The notes under the pieces: generated by a model
Told to the model about the DNA's origin: nothing
What the model saw: only the letters and a program-made list of their open reading frames with translations
Databases searched by the model: none
From: Lachnospiraceae bacterium
GTDB lineage: Bacteria; Bacillota; Clostridia; Lachnospirales; Lachnospiraceae
Length of the DNA: 64,000 nucleotides
Direction of reading: 5' to 3'
Assembly: GCA_902363835.1 (NCBI GenBank)
Contig: CABJBM010000008.1
Location: 1-64,000, forward strand
Shown: positions 17,401 to 26,879 of the stretch, one piece after another
How positions within the stretch are numbered: the first letter of the stretch is position 1
How the letters are laid out: each line of letters begins with the position of its first letter
Made by a program: the position numbers and the translations under genes

Positions 17401-17576
17401 CCCTGTTCTAAACAGATATCATAGCCGGAGGTTTGAACCTGCGTATGTATCTCATCTCTGCCCACTGTGTCCTCTGCTGCTCTCAGCGGAAATAAATCCT
17501 GTTCTGCAATGAATCTTAGTTTTTCAATTTCTTCCATTTGCTTACGGAATTTTTGCAGTGCCAAAATCTGATTCAT
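14478..17576 (-). CDS. GH38 alpha-mannosidase
   Basis: 1032-residue cytoplasmic glycoside hydrolase of family 38, full length. The N-terminal jelly-roll-like region (1-230) is followed by the catalytic (alpha/beta)7 domain with zinc ligands in CVGHTHIDVAWLWRLKHT and the nucleophile Asp in LWLPDVFGYSWALPQIL, then helical bundle and C-terminal beta domains. It releases alpha-linked mannose from short mannosides or N-glycan fragments. It is last in a same-strand set with HAD and PhnP-like hydrolases and an oligosaccharide/peptide-type ABC transporter, so I infer that imported mannosides are its substrate. Confidence 0.94.
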   Translation of the reverse strand: MNQILALQKFRKQMEEIEKLRFIAEQDLFPLRAAEDTVGRDEIHTQVQTSGYDICLEQGSDFIGRDKYLWLEKKVKIPKEKEGYLPFGYFDFGKTGEGHNSGFESLLYVDEEPYQGVDSNHKEVCFSELAGKTVQLHFMLWSGLEGGGSPKLQEHRLKAANLGYLHCDSDEFYYYAKAISETLEYLPQESPDREPLIGAMEAAFLEIDWDIRHFYRTVSAALGVLKTRLESLEKDRKITVHCVGHTHIDVAWLWRLKHTQEKSIRSFATVMKLMEEFEDYRFIQSQPQLYQYIKKNQPQLFEKIKQRVREKKWEADGGMWLEADCNISSGESLSRQFLYGTSFFEKELGVQSQYLWLPDVFGYSWALPQILKECDIKTFMTTKISWNQYNTIPNDLFMWQGIDGSKVLTYFIDTPSHDRDLEDRYATYNGFLNPRSVMGSWKRFKNKELSNEVLVSYGYGDGGGGPNREMLKLRRTMDQLPGLPKVKNSTPSEFFDRIHEKVKKTDRPVPVWNGELYLEYHRGTYTTQAAIKKWNRVLENRLAQAEYLSALAAVMGGTYEKGKLDFGWEVVLRNQFHDIIPGSSIREVNEEAVKEYESANEAVREVVELAGRKLIKPAENKYTLFQFNGLDSKPLALIPEHRTGHFQMEGVLLQSQKTKEGYYVRTGLPGFQLATVDFFESVPPAQANAFTFENNVLTTPNYTIRWNRQGYIDELYDIRYQRHVIRPGGLGNLLEVYEDKPLANENWDIEVYHTQKKELFKLTKAPFLVENGPLVAVIRTEYEYRDSKISQDMVVYADSCRIDFKTLADWQESYRLLKTAFDLNLHATTAHFDIQYGHVQRPTHSNTSWDIARFEVVGHKWADVSETNYGVSLLNDCKYGYSAKDNTLRLTLLKSTKYPDTHADMGTHTFTYALLPHEGRVEQGGTIQEAVELNTPVKVFAGERVSGQRLVYTEQEAVMFDAVKRSEDGTGYVVRLHECRGGSHKIRLKTDLKNVTIQSCNILEKNKDEQYQPDQWIFEITPFEIKTFKILT

Positions 17577-17585
17577 ACAATCACC

Positions 17586-18143
17586 TTATTTATATTTTAT
17601 TGTAATCCTGTTTTTATTCTGAATCTGCCGTTCCAGTTCATTAAGCAGGGTAATAAGCTCCCTGCTGCTTGCCACAATGTAATCCGGCATTTCTTCCGGC
17701 GTATCCACCTCCATTGGATAGCGAGGGGTTTCACTTTGTAAAATTGTGCGGATTCCCATTTGGTTTGCGCCCAGAATATCTCTCTTAATGTTGTTTCCAA
17801 TCATTACAATGCGCTCTGTATCCTGTACGCTTAAGTCCATTTGTTCCATCGCGGTTTCGAACATGATGCGTGCCGGTTTCTCCTGACCCAGTTCTTCTGA
17901 AATAATCCACTTTTCAAAAAGATGCTCCAAACCCAGCTCCCTGAATATATTTCGGAACGATGCAACGCGCCCGTCAGCAACCAATGCCATACGGTAACCA
18001 TCATGATAGATATGCATAAGCATTTCCCGGGCTCCTTCAAACAGCCGGGCGCTGATCACATCGCCGTTGTCATTCATAATTTGGGTAGATTCATCTACCA
18101 AAGTATCCCCGCAGTCGAAGAATAGAACCAGTTCTTTACTCAT
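17586..18143 (-). CDS. HAD-family phosphatase
   Basis: 185 residues with HAD motif I FFDCGDTLVDE (Asp10 nucleophile, Asp13), motif II near VADGRV, and motif III/IV EKPARIMFE and MIGNNIKRDILGA. The helical C1 cap is of the small type. Substrate probably a sugar phosphate, given the neighbours. Gap of only 9 bp to the mannosidase gene, so co-transcribed. Confidence 0.88.
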   Translation of the reverse strand: MSKELVLFFDCGDTLVDESTQIMNDNGDVISARLFEGAREMLMHIYHDGYRMALVADGRVASFRNIFRELGLEHLFEKWIISEELGQEKPARIMFETAMEQMDLSVQDTERIVMIGNNIKRDILGANQMGIRTILQSETPRYPMEVDTPEEMPDYIVASSRELITLLNELERQIQNKNRITIKYK

Positions 18144-18158
18144 TGGTCTCTCCTAATT

Positions 18159-18983
18159 TTATATATTTATTTCAAGTCCGTCATAAGCGACCTGTATATT
18201 TTCGGCACGGAACCTATCTTCCAGTTCCTGATGCATAAGCTTTCCATTATGAGAAAAATGTGCAGCAACAAAAACCGTGTTCTCATCTGCAATTTTTCTC
18301 TGAATCATATCTTTTTTCATGGAAATAACATCCTCGACTCCCATATGGTTCCCGCCGTCCGCCTCTATACCGGTGGTGCAGTCAAGACTGACCGCATCCG
18401 CTTTTATTTTATTCCAAACCAGATAATCCCAGGTTTCCCGGGGAAATATTCCAGTATCATGGCAATAAAGCAGCTGTTTGCTCTGCCCTTTGATGCAATA
18501 GATCAAACATTCTTCCCTGGAATCATGCAGTGCTTTTAGAGGAATCACCTGATAGGAGGCAACCTCATATACCTGGAAGGGTTTTACAGGAACAAAACAG
18601 TTAAAATTTTCTATATCCGGTTCATGCCTCACCTCTTCCCGGTAAAGTGCTTCTACCGTTCTGTTTCCATAGATGCTTAGTTTCACGGCATGTTCATCGC
18701 AATATGGCCTGCAACGCATTTCAAGCTCCTTCGGATAAAAATGATCGGAATGACTGTGCGTAACCAGTATATCCGTTATTGCCGGCAGCGGAAAACCATG
18801 CTGTAAATAATGCATATATGTATCTGGCGGCAAGTCAATCAAAAGTTTGTTATCCACCAAGGCCTGCGACCTTGTGCGAATATTTTTACCACCCAGCTGT
18901 CTTGCTTTTTTACAGCTTTCACACGAGCAGAACAACGCCGGCCACCCTTCCGCGGCTCCAGTTCCCAAATATTTCAGCTTCAT
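18159..18983 (-). CDS. PhnP-like metallo-beta-lactamase-fold hydrolase
   Basis: 274 residues. THSHSDHFY (about 77-85) is the HxHxDH di-metal site; further ligands are in YCHDTG, and HMG and AAHFSHNG near the C-terminus. The N-terminal CSCESCKKAR (about 19-28) is the extra zinc site typical of PhnP phosphodiesterases, enzymes that open cyclic phosphates. Substrate here unknown; the mannoside locus suggests a sugar (cyclic) phosphate. Gaps to neighbours are 13-15 bp. Confidence 0.85.
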   Translation of the reverse strand: MKLKYLGTGAAEGWPALFCSCESCKKARQLGGKNIRTRSQALVDNKLLIDLPPDTYMHYLQHGFPLPAITDILVTHSHSDHFYPKELEMRCRPYCDEHAVKLSIYGNRTVEALYREEVRHEPDIENFNCFVPVKPFQVYEVASYQVIPLKALHDSREECLIYCIKGQSKQLLYCHDTGIFPRETWDYLVWNKIKADAVSLDCTTGIEADGGNHMGVEDVISMKKDMIQRKIADENTVFVAAHFSHNGKLMHQELEDRFRAENIQVAYDGLEINI

Positions 18984-18996
18984 TGTTATCTCCTTA

Positions 18997-19968
18997 TCAA
19001 TCCCCCTGGTCTGTCGCCAGATAAACGGAAACCACCGGCTCTTCTATGGCTAAATTCTCCGTGGAAAAATCCGATTGGGATGATGAAAATTTTGATATAA
19101 AAGTTTTATAGGTGAGCAGTTCCTGTGTTTCCGGATTTTTACGGAACTGACTTGGCGTCATGCCGGTAATCCGTTTGAACTCTTTTGCAAAATAAAACTG
19201 GTTGGTATAGCCAACCGTCTCGGATATTTCCTGTATTGACTGACTGGTGGATTTTAACCGGGAACAGGCTTTATCAATCCGGTAATAGATTAAATACTGT
19301 TTTGGGGGGATATTCATCGTACGGTTAAAAAACGTATAGAGCACTTTTTGAGATACCCCCACTGCCGCCGCAATCTGTTCCACAGAAATATTTTTCGCAT
19401 AGTTATACTCAATGAAATTTACAGCATTTGCGGCAATAAAATCCGTATTATCAATCAGCTTTTCATTCAGCCGGGTGGGATTTGCATCCAAAAGCACACT
19501 AAACGTATCATACAGTACAGACATCATAGGGCAATAGCGATTGGGAAACGTCTTGGACAACTGAAAAATCTGATTTAGCCGGTTGTGAATTTCATGATTG
19601 CAATCCTGATAAATTGGCTTTTCAATATAAATATTGGCACGGTTTAAATAATGTTCCACTGAAAATCCCGTAAACGAAACCCATGTTAATGATACATCTT
19701 CTGTTCCAATATTGGTAATGGCGTAATTTTTATCCGGAAACGCAACAAAGCCACTTTCCCAGTCAATTTTATGCACGGATTTTTCGCATTCAAGTAATGC
19801 CAAACCACTGTTGATACATGCAAATGTAAACATTCCATTTGCTTTAACATGAATTCGCCCGGAAGATGAAATCAGGTTTTTCCCGCATTGACATAAATTA
19901 AACATCAGATTCAATTTTGTTTTGTTGCTGATATATACACTTGTATTCTCCCCAAAGTCATTTGCCAT
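18997..19968 (-). CDS. AraC-family regulator of the mannoside locus
   Basis: 323 residues: AraC-type N-terminal ligand domain (about 20-165) and paired C-terminal helix-turn-helix (about 195-290; VEQIAAAVGVSQKVLYTFF and the NQFYFAKEFKRITGMTPSQF signature). A 30-residue C-terminal tail is unusual. It sits between transporter and hydrolase genes on the same strand and probably activates the whole set in response to an imported mannoside. Confidence 0.9.
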   Translation of the reverse strand: MANDFGENTSVYISNKTKLNLMFNLCQCGKNLISSSGRIHVKANGMFTFACINSGLALLECEKSVHKIDWESGFVAFPDKNYAITNIGTEDVSLTWVSFTGFSVEHYLNRANIYIEKPIYQDCNHEIHNRLNQIFQLSKTFPNRYCPMMSVLYDTFSVLLDANPTRLNEKLIDNTDFIAANAVNFIEYNYAKNISVEQIAAAVGVSQKVLYTFFNRTMNIPPKQYLIYYRIDKACSRLKSTSQSIQEISETVGYTNQFYFAKEFKRITGMTPSQFRKNPETQELLTYKTFISKFSSSQSDFSTENLAIEEPVVSVYLATDQGD

Positions 19969-20047
19969 ATTTATTCACTCTCTTTATCCAATACTACATC
20001 TATTTTACATCCAGGTCCTGGCTAAAACTGTTCTGAAAATCATCTTA

Positions 20048-21037
20048 CTATATTATGCCTTTTAAACTCAGCTCTTTTGCCCGATGGCAGGTCACAAAAT
20101 GCTCCGGCGATACTTCTTCAAATGCCGGTTTTTCCTCCCCGCAAATCTTCTTCCGGTATTTGCATCTCGTATGGAAATAACATCCGGATGGAAGTGATGC
20201 CGGATTTGGGATTTCACCCTCCAGCGGAATGCTGTTAAATTTGACAGAAGGGTCTGCTACCGGAACAGAGGACAGCAGCGCCTCCGTATAAGGATGTCTG
20301 GGTTTTGCGTACAGGTCATCAGATGGGGCAAACTCCATCATTTCTCCCAGATACATGACCCCTACACGGTCAGAAATATGTTCCACCACAGACAAATCAT
20401 GACTGATAAACAGATAAGTCAGGTTCATTTCCTTTTGCAGGTCTTTGAGCAGGTTAATTACCTGCGCCTGCACGGAAACGTCCAGTGCAGAAACTGCTTC
20501 GTCACATACGATAATTTTAGGATACAGCACCAGTGCCCGCGCAATACCGATTCTCTGCCGCTGCCCGCCGGAAAAAGCGTGGGGATACCGTTTTAAATAA
20601 CTGGGATTCAACCCTACTTTTTCTGCAATTGATTTCACAGTTTCTTCCATCTCTCCTTTGGGCATATGTTTGAAATTTGCTTTCAGCGGTTCCGAAATAA
20701 TATCAAAAACGGTCATTCTGGGATCCAGCGAAGAATAAGGATCCTGAAAAATCATCTGGATTTCCCTGCGGATCTTTTTCATATCGTTTTTGCTGATGGT
20801 TTCCAGTTGATAGTGTTTTCCGTCTTCCGCTTTATAGTCAATGATCCCACAGGTGACCGGATAGGCGCCGGCAATACATCTTCCTAATGTTGTCTTTCCG
20901 CAGCCGGATTCGCCCACAATACCAATGGTTTCACCGTGTTTTGCCTGCAGGCTGACACTGTTAACCGCATGAATTCTGGTCTTTTTTGAAGAAAAAACTT
21001 TGCTTAAGCCCTCTACTTTCAAAATCGTTTCCGGCAT
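20048..21037 (-). CDS. Opp/Dpp-type ABC transporter ATPase (OppF-like)
   Basis: 329 residues with Walker A GESGCGKTTLGR, signature LSGGQRQR-type (AFSGGQRQRIGIARAL), Walker B IIVCDEAVSALD, and the C-terminal oligopeptide/dipeptide extension with CYFHTRCKYRKKIC, a Cys cluster that binds iron-sulphur in some homologues. Ends the transporter operon; adjoins the OppD-like gene with no gap. Confidence 0.94.
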   Translation of the reverse strand: MPETILKVEGLSKVFSSKKTRIHAVNSVSLQAKHGETIGIVGESGCGKTTLGRCIAGAYPVTCGIIDYKAEDGKHYQLETISKNDMKKIRREIQMIFQDPYSSLDPRMTVFDIISEPLKANFKHMPKGEMEETVKSIAEKVGLNPSYLKRYPHAFSGGQRQRIGIARALVLYPKIIVCDEAVSALDVSVQAQVINLLKDLQKEMNLTYLFISHDLSVVEHISDRVGVMYLGEMMEFAPSDDLYAKPRHPYTEALLSSVPVADPSVKFNSIPLEGEIPNPASLPSGCYFHTRCKYRKKICGEEKPAFEEVSPEHFVTCHRAKELSLKGII

Positions 21038-22072
21038 TTATCCCACCTCCTTTGCCAATAATTCCGGCTTACTGTTGTTCGTATACTTATAACATGCCAC
21101 GCTGTGCCCTTCGGAAGTCTGGACCAGATGGGGTTCCGGAAGTGTCAGGCATTCTTTGTTTCGCCTGGTACAGCGGTCATAAAAACCGCACCGGTTATCC
21201 AAATTCATAGCCAGCGGTACAAATCCTTCAATTGAAAACAGCCGTTCTGTTTTGCCTCCGATTTTATGCACCGAATGAATCAGCCCCTCAGTATACGGAT
21301 GAAGCGGGTTTTTAAAAATCTCATCCACAGTTGCAATTTCTATAATTTTCCCCAAATACATAACCGCAACCCGGTCACAGATTTGCGCCACAGTTCCAAG
21401 ATCGTGGGTAATATAAATAATTGACATGCCCACGTCTTTTTGCAGGTTTTTTAACATCTGCAAAATCTGTGCCTGGATGGTAACATCCAGTGCGGTTGTC
21501 GGTTCGTCTGCTATTAAAATATGGGGTTGGCAGATCAGTGCCATTGCAATCAGGGATCGCTGCAGCATTCCGCCTGAAAATTCATGGGGATATTGCTTAT
21601 ACCGCTGCTCTGCATTTGCAATTCCAACTTTTTGCATCATTTTGATTGTCATACGCCGGGCTTCCTGTTTGTCCCTGGTTACATGCAGCCGCACATTTTC
21701 CGAAATCTGATGCCCAACCGTAAAAAGCGGCGAAAAGGAACTCATCGGTTCCTGGAAAATCATCGAAATGCTTTTGCCTCGAATGCTGCGAATTTCTTTT
21801 CCTCCAAATTGCAGACCTAAAAGCTCTTTTGCTTTCCCATTTTCATCCACCAGATGAACCGATCCCTCTGATTTAAATTTTTTATCATTAATTCCAATGA
21901 CCGCCTTGCAGAGCAGGCTTTTCCCGCAGCCGGATTCCCCCACCAGTCCAAGGGTTTCATTTCGATACAGTTGGAGATCAACTCCTCTTACCGGGGTCAG
22001 CAGGCCTTCATCCAGCTTGATGCTGATCGACAGCTTTTTTACCTCCAATACCGAATCCTTTGTCCCATTCAT
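21038..22072 (-). CDS. Opp/Dpp-type ABC transporter ATPase (OppD-like)
   Basis: 344 residues: Walker [14 protein letters not shown], signature [15 protein letters not shown], Walker [15 protein letters not shown], and the C-terminal [14 protein letters not shown] cluster. Pairs with the OppF-like ATPase as a heterodimer. Confidence 0.94.
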   Translation of the reverse strand: MNGTKDSVLEVKKLSISIKLDEGLLTPVRGVDLQLYRNETLGLVGESGCGKSLLCKAVIGINDKKFKSEGSVHLVDENGKAKELLGLQFGGKEIRSIRGKSISMIFQEPMSSFSPLFTVGHQISENVRLHVTRDKQEARRMTIKMMQKVGIANAEQRYKQYPHEFSGGMLQRSLIAMALICQPHILIADEPTTALDVTIQAQILQMLKNLQKDVGMSIIYITHDLGTVAQICDRVAVMYLGKIIEIATVDEIFKNPLHPYTEGLIHSVHKIGGKTERLFSIEGFVPLAMNLDNRCGFYDRCTRRNKECLTLPEPHLVQTSEGHSVACYKYTNNSKPELLAKEVG

Positions 22073-22081
22073 ATTACCACC

Positions 22082-23275
22082 TCACTTATACGGGTCGGCA
22101 GCATCGCGCAGTCCGTCGCCGAGGAAATTAAACGCAAGTACTGTTAATCCAACAAAAATAACCGGAATCAGCTTCCATGGACAGTTGGCAATGTTGCCTA
22201 TACTCTGGCATTCCTGCAGTAGCACGCCCCAACTGGTTGCCGGCGCTCTCATCCCCAATCCCAGAAAACTCATGGAGGTCTCCCCAAGAATCATATTGGG
22301 AATCCCCAAAGTCAAATTTACAATCAAGTAACTCATAAAACCCGGCAGCAGATGTCTGGCAATAATTTTAGCATCAGAAACACCGGACAGCCTTGCCGCC
22401 ATTACAAAATCTGCTTTTTTCAGCGAAAGGAATTTGCTGCGCACCGTACGCGAGAGCCCCGGCCAACTGAGAAGGGACATAATAACTGTGATGAGGATAT
22501 ATACTTGGGTAACCGGTATATTCGGAGGAATGGCGGCAGAAAGAGCCATCCACAGCGGCAGCGTTGGAAAAGCGGAAACCACTTCAGTTAAGCGTTGGAT
22601 TACCATATCCACTTTGCCGCCATAATACCCGGAAATCCCGCCGATAATAACTGCCAGGATAAATGACAGAGCGGTTCCCACCAATGGGATGGTTAAGGAT
22701 ACCTGGCTGCCAATAAGAACTCTGGAAAATAAGTCCCTGCCTGTTCCATCCGCACCAAATATCATGAATACAACCGGATCTTTTCCGGCTTCTCTCTGGC
22801 TGTTGTCTACGGTGAACAGATGCGTCTGCCAGGGTATAAAACCAAACAGTTTGTAAGGGGAGCCTTTGGAAAAAAACCGAATCCTGTATGGTTCGGAAAC
22901 GTTTTCTACAAATATTTTTTTCTCAAATACGTCACGTTCAATAGTATATGCGTATGTAAACGGGCCAACCCATTTTCCCTCGTGAACAAAATGCAGCTTG
23001 CTTGGAGGGGCATTCCCATAAGTCGCCGAAAACTCTTCCAGCCCCTGCGGCGCAATGAACGGAGCAAATAAAACCCCCAGATATAAAAATAACAGAATAA
23101 CCATACTCATCACTGCAGCTTTATGTCTGACAAGCTTGCGGATCATAAGCTGCCATTGTGATGCCATGTAATATTTTTCCTGTTTCTGCTTCTTTTTTTC
23201 CTGTTTCTTTTGTTCTTTTTCAGAAAGCGGCCCGCCCGTTTGCACAGCTTCCATATGATCTACACCAGTTTGCAT
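22082..23275 (-). CDS. Opp/Dpp-type ABC transporter permease (DppC-like)
   Basis: 397 residues, longer than standard DppC (about 300) because of a 40-residue charged Lys/Gln N-terminus and an extended loop of about 110 residues after the first membrane segment (FRVHEGKWVGPFTYAY-type region). Such long forms are typical of oligosaccharide-associated family-5 systems. EAA motif in VMAARLSGVSDAKIIARHLL. Its start overlaps the DppB-like stop by one base. Confidence 0.92.
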   Translation of the reverse strand: MQTGVDHMEAVQTGGPLSEKEQKKQEKKKQKQEKYYMASQWQLMIRKLVRHKAAVMSMVILLFLYLGVLFAPFIAPQGLEEFSATYGNAPPSKLHFVHEGKWVGPFTYAYTIERDVFEKKIFVENVSEPYRIRFFSKGSPYKLFGFIPWQTHLFTVDNSQREAGKDPVVFMIFGADGTGRDLFSRVLIGSQVSLTIPLVGTALSFILAVIIGGISGYYGGKVDMVIQRLTEVVSAFPTLPLWMALSAAIPPNIPVTQVYILITVIMSLLSWPGLSRTVRSKFLSLKKADFVMAARLSGVSDAKIIARHLLPGFMSYLIVNLTLGIPNMILGETSMSFLGLGMRAPATSWGVLLQECQSIGNIANCPWKLIPVIFVGLTVLAFNFLGDGLRDAADPYK

Positions 23276-24264
23276 TATTCACTTTCCTCCACCAGCTTGA
23301 TTCGTGGATCCAATACGGCCAGTAAAAGATCCGAAATCAGATTTCCAATTACAACCAAAGTCGCAGAAATCAGCAGAATTCCGCCTGAAAGATAGATGTC
23401 CTGCGTTCTCAGCGCTTTCAGCAGCACCGGCCCAAGTGTTGGCAGCAGCAGGACAACTGCTGTAATCGTGGAACCGTTAAAAACAGAGGCGATCATATTG
23501 CCAAGGCCGCTGACAATCGGATTTAAAACCGCCCGCATTTGATATTTATAGGTAATAGTATTTTCACTGACCCCCTTTGAACGGACAGCAAGAACATAGG
23601 GCTGCCCCTGCTCGTCCAGAATCTGTGACCGGATAGTCCGTATCAGCCCGCAGGTGCCATTGATTCCAATTACTAAAATGGGAATAATCAGGCTTTTTAT
23701 CCATTCCCCAAAGGTTGCAAATGATGTAATCCCAAATTCGGGCAGGCCCATGATTGATTTTCCCGTCAGCCGGTAAGAGGCATACATCAGCAGGATCGCC
23801 ATAAGGAAATTGGGAACGGCAAGCCCGATAAAACCGATAAAGGTTACCAGATAATCTCCCAGCGTATATTGGTGCTTCGCTGAAAAAACAGCAATCGGTA
23901 TTGACAATGCATATGTAAAAACCATTGTTGCGATTGAAATTCCAACCGTAATTCCCAAAGTTTCACTGATCTTTGTAAGCACAGGCTGGTTATAAGTAAA
24001 TGATGTGCCCCAATTTCCTGTTAAAATTCCCTTCAGCCAGGAAAAATACTGTACAATAAAGGGCCTGTTCATCCCATACATCTCTTTCAAATTCGCAATT
24101 TCTGTTTCTGATACCTTTTCTCCCTCGGCGATCATGTGTTCTACCAGGGTATCCACAAAATCTCCCGGAGGCAGCTGAATCACCATAAATACCACAAATG
24201 TTATTAAAAACAAGGTCAATAAAGCCATCAACAATCTGTTTACAATAAATTTTGTCTTATCCAT
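23275..24264 (-). CDS. Opp/Dpp-type ABC transporter permease (DppB-like)
   Basis: 329 residues starting MDKTKFIVNRLLMALLTLF, with six membrane segments, the family loop QLPPGDFVDTLV and EAA-type motif VLAVRSKGVSENTITYKYQM. The frame runs upstream to 24357 but overlaps the binding-protein gene. The ATG at 24264 is the sensible start, though GGAGG is 15 bases away, a long spacing that may lower expression. Confidence 0.9.
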   Translation of the reverse strand: MDKTKFIVNRLLMALLTLFLITFVVFMVIQLPPGDFVDTLVEHMIAEGEKVSETEIANLKEMYGMNRPFIVQYFSWLKGILTGNWGTSFTYNQPVLTKISETLGITVGISIATMVFTYALSIPIAVFSAKHQYTLGDYLVTFIGFIGLAVPNFLMAILLMYASYRLTGKSIMGLPEFGITSFATFGEWIKSLIIPILVIGINGTCGLIRTIRSQILDEQGQPYVLAVRSKGVSENTITYKYQMRAVLNPIVSGLGNMIASVFNGSTITAVVLLLPTLGPVLLKALRTQDIYLSGGILLISATLVVIGNLISDLLLAVLDPRIKLVEESE

Positions 24265-24310
24265 TGAATAGCGCTTAATGCCTCCTTCCCAACCAATCAC
24301 CCACACTGGT

Positions 24311-26389
24311 TTATAAGTCATCTCTCCAGAATTGTTCAGGACGTGCAAGCCCTCCAAAGCGGTATTCGTCTGAAAGAATCATGTTGTCCGGCATATTCCG
24401 AATTGCTTTGTTGATCAAGTGTCTTGCCGGCACTGGGGATAAGTATCCGATTACCCACACATTTTCCTTGTGCAGATCGTATATCTTTTGTACATTTTCC
24501 TGTACCGCCTTTTCCCTGTCCTGTCCGGTTGCCGTCTGAATCGCTTCGTAGGCCAGTATCAGTTCCAATACGTCTCCAGTAGGCTCAACACCGCCGCCGG
24601 CAGTACTTTTTCCGTCTTCATACCATTTTCCATATGCCGCATGCCAGAAGGAAACATTGCGGACCGGAACCAGAGCATCCGGGCGAATATTCGCTCCCAC
24701 GCAGTTAAACAGCTCAAAGGAAGCCTCCACATCATTTGAAAGCATTGCAATACGGGAATCCGGATCAGCTTTCGAAATTAATTTGACTCCTACATTTTTA
24801 TAAGAAGACTCCAGGATGGACAGATAATCCGCAAATCTTTTTGGCTCTTTTACGGACAGGATAATTTCTGCATCCCGGTTGGTGCCCTTCATCTTGCGGA
24901 AGGTTCCGGGGGCACGATTCCATGGTTCTGTCACGCCGTCCAGGAGCTGGTTGGCTTTATCCACATCATAATCGGTCCATTTCCTGCTCCATTCTTCATC
25001 ATATCCAAACATTCCTTTGGGAACGGAAGCCTGTGCCGGTTTACATATTCCATTGTGGACCGTTTCATTCAGCAGATTGCGGTCTACCGCCAGAGACAGT
25101 GCCTGACGGAAATCCCTGTTCTGAAACATGTTGCGTTTGTCAGCATCTTTTACTGTCTGATTCAGCATTACCACTTCCTCACTTGCCCAGTCAGAGCTTT
25201 GCCAGACATACACATCATGACTGTCCTGCAAGGCGGAAGCAACCGTAGAAAAATCCGCATTCGCATTATAAAAATCAATGTCGCCCGACATCACCTTCAG
25301 TGTGATCTGATCCATTTCATTAATAATTTTCACTTCAATCTGATCCAAATAAGGAAGCTGCCGCCCTTCACTGTCCGTTTTCCAAAAATATGGATTGCGA
25401 ACCATGACATATGTTTCGCCAACGGTATCCCAATTATCTTTTACCGCAATAAAACTGCGAAGCTGCGGAATGATATAGTTTCCCCAATGATAATAAGCCG
25501 TATCCTTTCCCATTGCACTGTAAGAAGTCCACTGTTTATTAAACTTGGCATTTGCATTTGCCAGCGCCTCTTCCTCCGAAATGGCCGGGAATGAAGGGTC
25601 GTCTGTGACACCGTCTTTTCTGGACAGGATGTCCACAAAGAAATGCTTTGGAAGGAACATCCATTTGGCATCCACTGCCACCCTCACCGGGAAATCAGGC
25701 TTTGGAGCTTTAAAATTTACAGTCAGTTTGTAATCATCAATTTTTTCCATCTCGGCCCAATAATGAACTCCATCCACCAATACCTGGAAGCAGTCGTAGT
25801 TTTTAGATGTAAATGCACTGTAATAGTTTGGATCTGACGCGTCCACTGCGGTCCGATCCGGATTGATGGCAGGAGTCGAACAATGTTCATAATAAAACAA
25901 CACATCATCTGCGGTAAAAGGTGCGCCATCCGACCATTTCATTCCTTCGCGAAGTTCTATTGTCCAAACGCTTGCATCCTCATTTGGATAGAAGTCTTTG
26001 CATACATTCGCCTCTACTTCATTGGAGCCGTCCTGCTTAAAACGAAACATGCTTTGCTCAGAATAATATCCCCATTGCCAGCGTCCATTATCCAGGGTTG
26101 TAACGGACATGCTGCCGCCATACTTCCCTAAACTTTTCACATCCGGTTCCACCATAATATCTCCTGCTACAGGCAGCCGTTCTTCCAGGGCCGGCAGTTC
26201 CCCCGCAGCCACTTTTTCTGCCAGCATGGGAGCTTCTTTCTGTGTCAAGTCGATCTCAGCCGCTGCATCAGCATCTGCCTCCACATCATTCTGTTTTTTA
26301 TCCAGAGCCGCTCCCTGCCCCGAACCGCATCCACTTGTAAACAGCAGCATAGCGGCCAATAACAAACCCATAATCCCCTTTGACTTCAT
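24311..26389 (-). CDS. Family-5 extracellular solute-binding lipoprotein
   Basis: 692 residues, larger than peptide-binding DppA/OppA (about 540). Lipobox LLFTSGCGSG (Cys21), acidic linker, then the SBP_bac_5 domain (WTIELREGMKWSDGAPFTADDV near 140; LAVDRNLLNETV near 430). Members of this size in Firmicutes and Thermotogae often bind oligosaccharides. With a GH38 mannosidase downstream I infer a mannooligosaccharide or glycopeptide ligand. First gene of the operon. Confidence 0.9.
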   Translation of the reverse strand: MKSKGIMGLLLAAMLLFTSGCGSGQGAALDKKQNDVEADADAAAEIDLTQKEAPMLAEKVAAGELPALEERLPVAGDIMVEPDVKSLGKYGGSMSVTTLDNGRWQWGYYSEQSMFRFKQDGSNEVEANVCKDFYPNEDASVWTIELREGMKWSDGAPFTADDVLFYYEHCSTPAINPDRTAVDASDPNYYSAFTSKNYDCFQVLVDGVHYWAEMEKIDDYKLTVNFKAPKPDFPVRVAVDAKWMFLPKHFFVDILSRKDGVTDDPSFPAISEEEALANANAKFNKQWTSYSAMGKDTAYYHWGNYIIPQLRSFIAVKDNWDTVGETYVMVRNPYFWKTDSEGRQLPYLDQIEVKIINEMDQITLKVMSGDIDFYNANADFSTVASALQDSHDVYVWQSSDWASEEVVMLNQTVKDADKRNMFQNRDFRQALSLAVDRNLLNETVHNGICKPAQASVPKGMFGYDEEWSRKWTDYDVDKANQLLDGVTEPWNRAPGTFRKMKGTNRDAEIILSVKEPKRFADYLSILESSYKNVGVKLISKADPDSRIAMLSNDVEASFELFNCVGANIRPDALVPVRNVSFWHAAYGKWYEDGKSTAGGGVEPTGDVLELILAYEAIQTATGQDREKAVQENVQKIYDLHKENVWVIGYLSPVPARHLINKAIRNMPDNMILSDEYRFGGLARPEQFWRDDL

Positions 26390-26834
26390 GCTCTCTTCTC
26401 CTTTTTATTTATATTTTACTTAATTATATATTTTTTGACGAAACAATATATATTTTTTAACCGAACTATGTATTTATGACACCGGCTTTCTAAATGTCCT
26501 TTGAACAGTGCAATGAAACCGATAGACCTGCAAGCCCTTATTATAGCGGTATTTATCGCATCTAAAGATATAATTTTCATTCCGGGCATCCTGCCCGCTT
26601 TTCGTCATTATATCAAAATTTTATCATCTGGTAAATGTGTTTTTGTGCCATTAAAATATATATTTACTCCCAATATATTTATTTTCATTAAAATATAACA
26701 TTAAATAACATGAATCAGACAAGGAAATTATACGTAATACACATAAAGCAAAATTATCTAACACTTTGAATAAAATAAAAGCGTACTTCATACGTCTGCC
26801 AACAAAACCGGCACATAAACTGCCCCAAAATCGT
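26390..26834. other. AT-rich upstream region of the mannoside operon
   Basis: 445 bp, strongly AT-rich with several ATATATTTA-type strings, probably the promoter region for the binding-protein gene. I could not single out one promoter and see no gene. Confidence 0.3.
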
Positions 26835-26873
26835 AAAAAAGCACAGAGAGGACAAAACTCCCTGTGCTTTTTT
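26835..26873 (-). terminator. Terminator after glgP
   Basis: AAAGCACAGAGAG and CTCCCTGTGCTTT form a stem of about 12 bp with T-runs on both sides, 6 bp after the glgP stop; it can serve both strands. Confidence 0.85.
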
Positions 26874-26879
26874 ATGATT

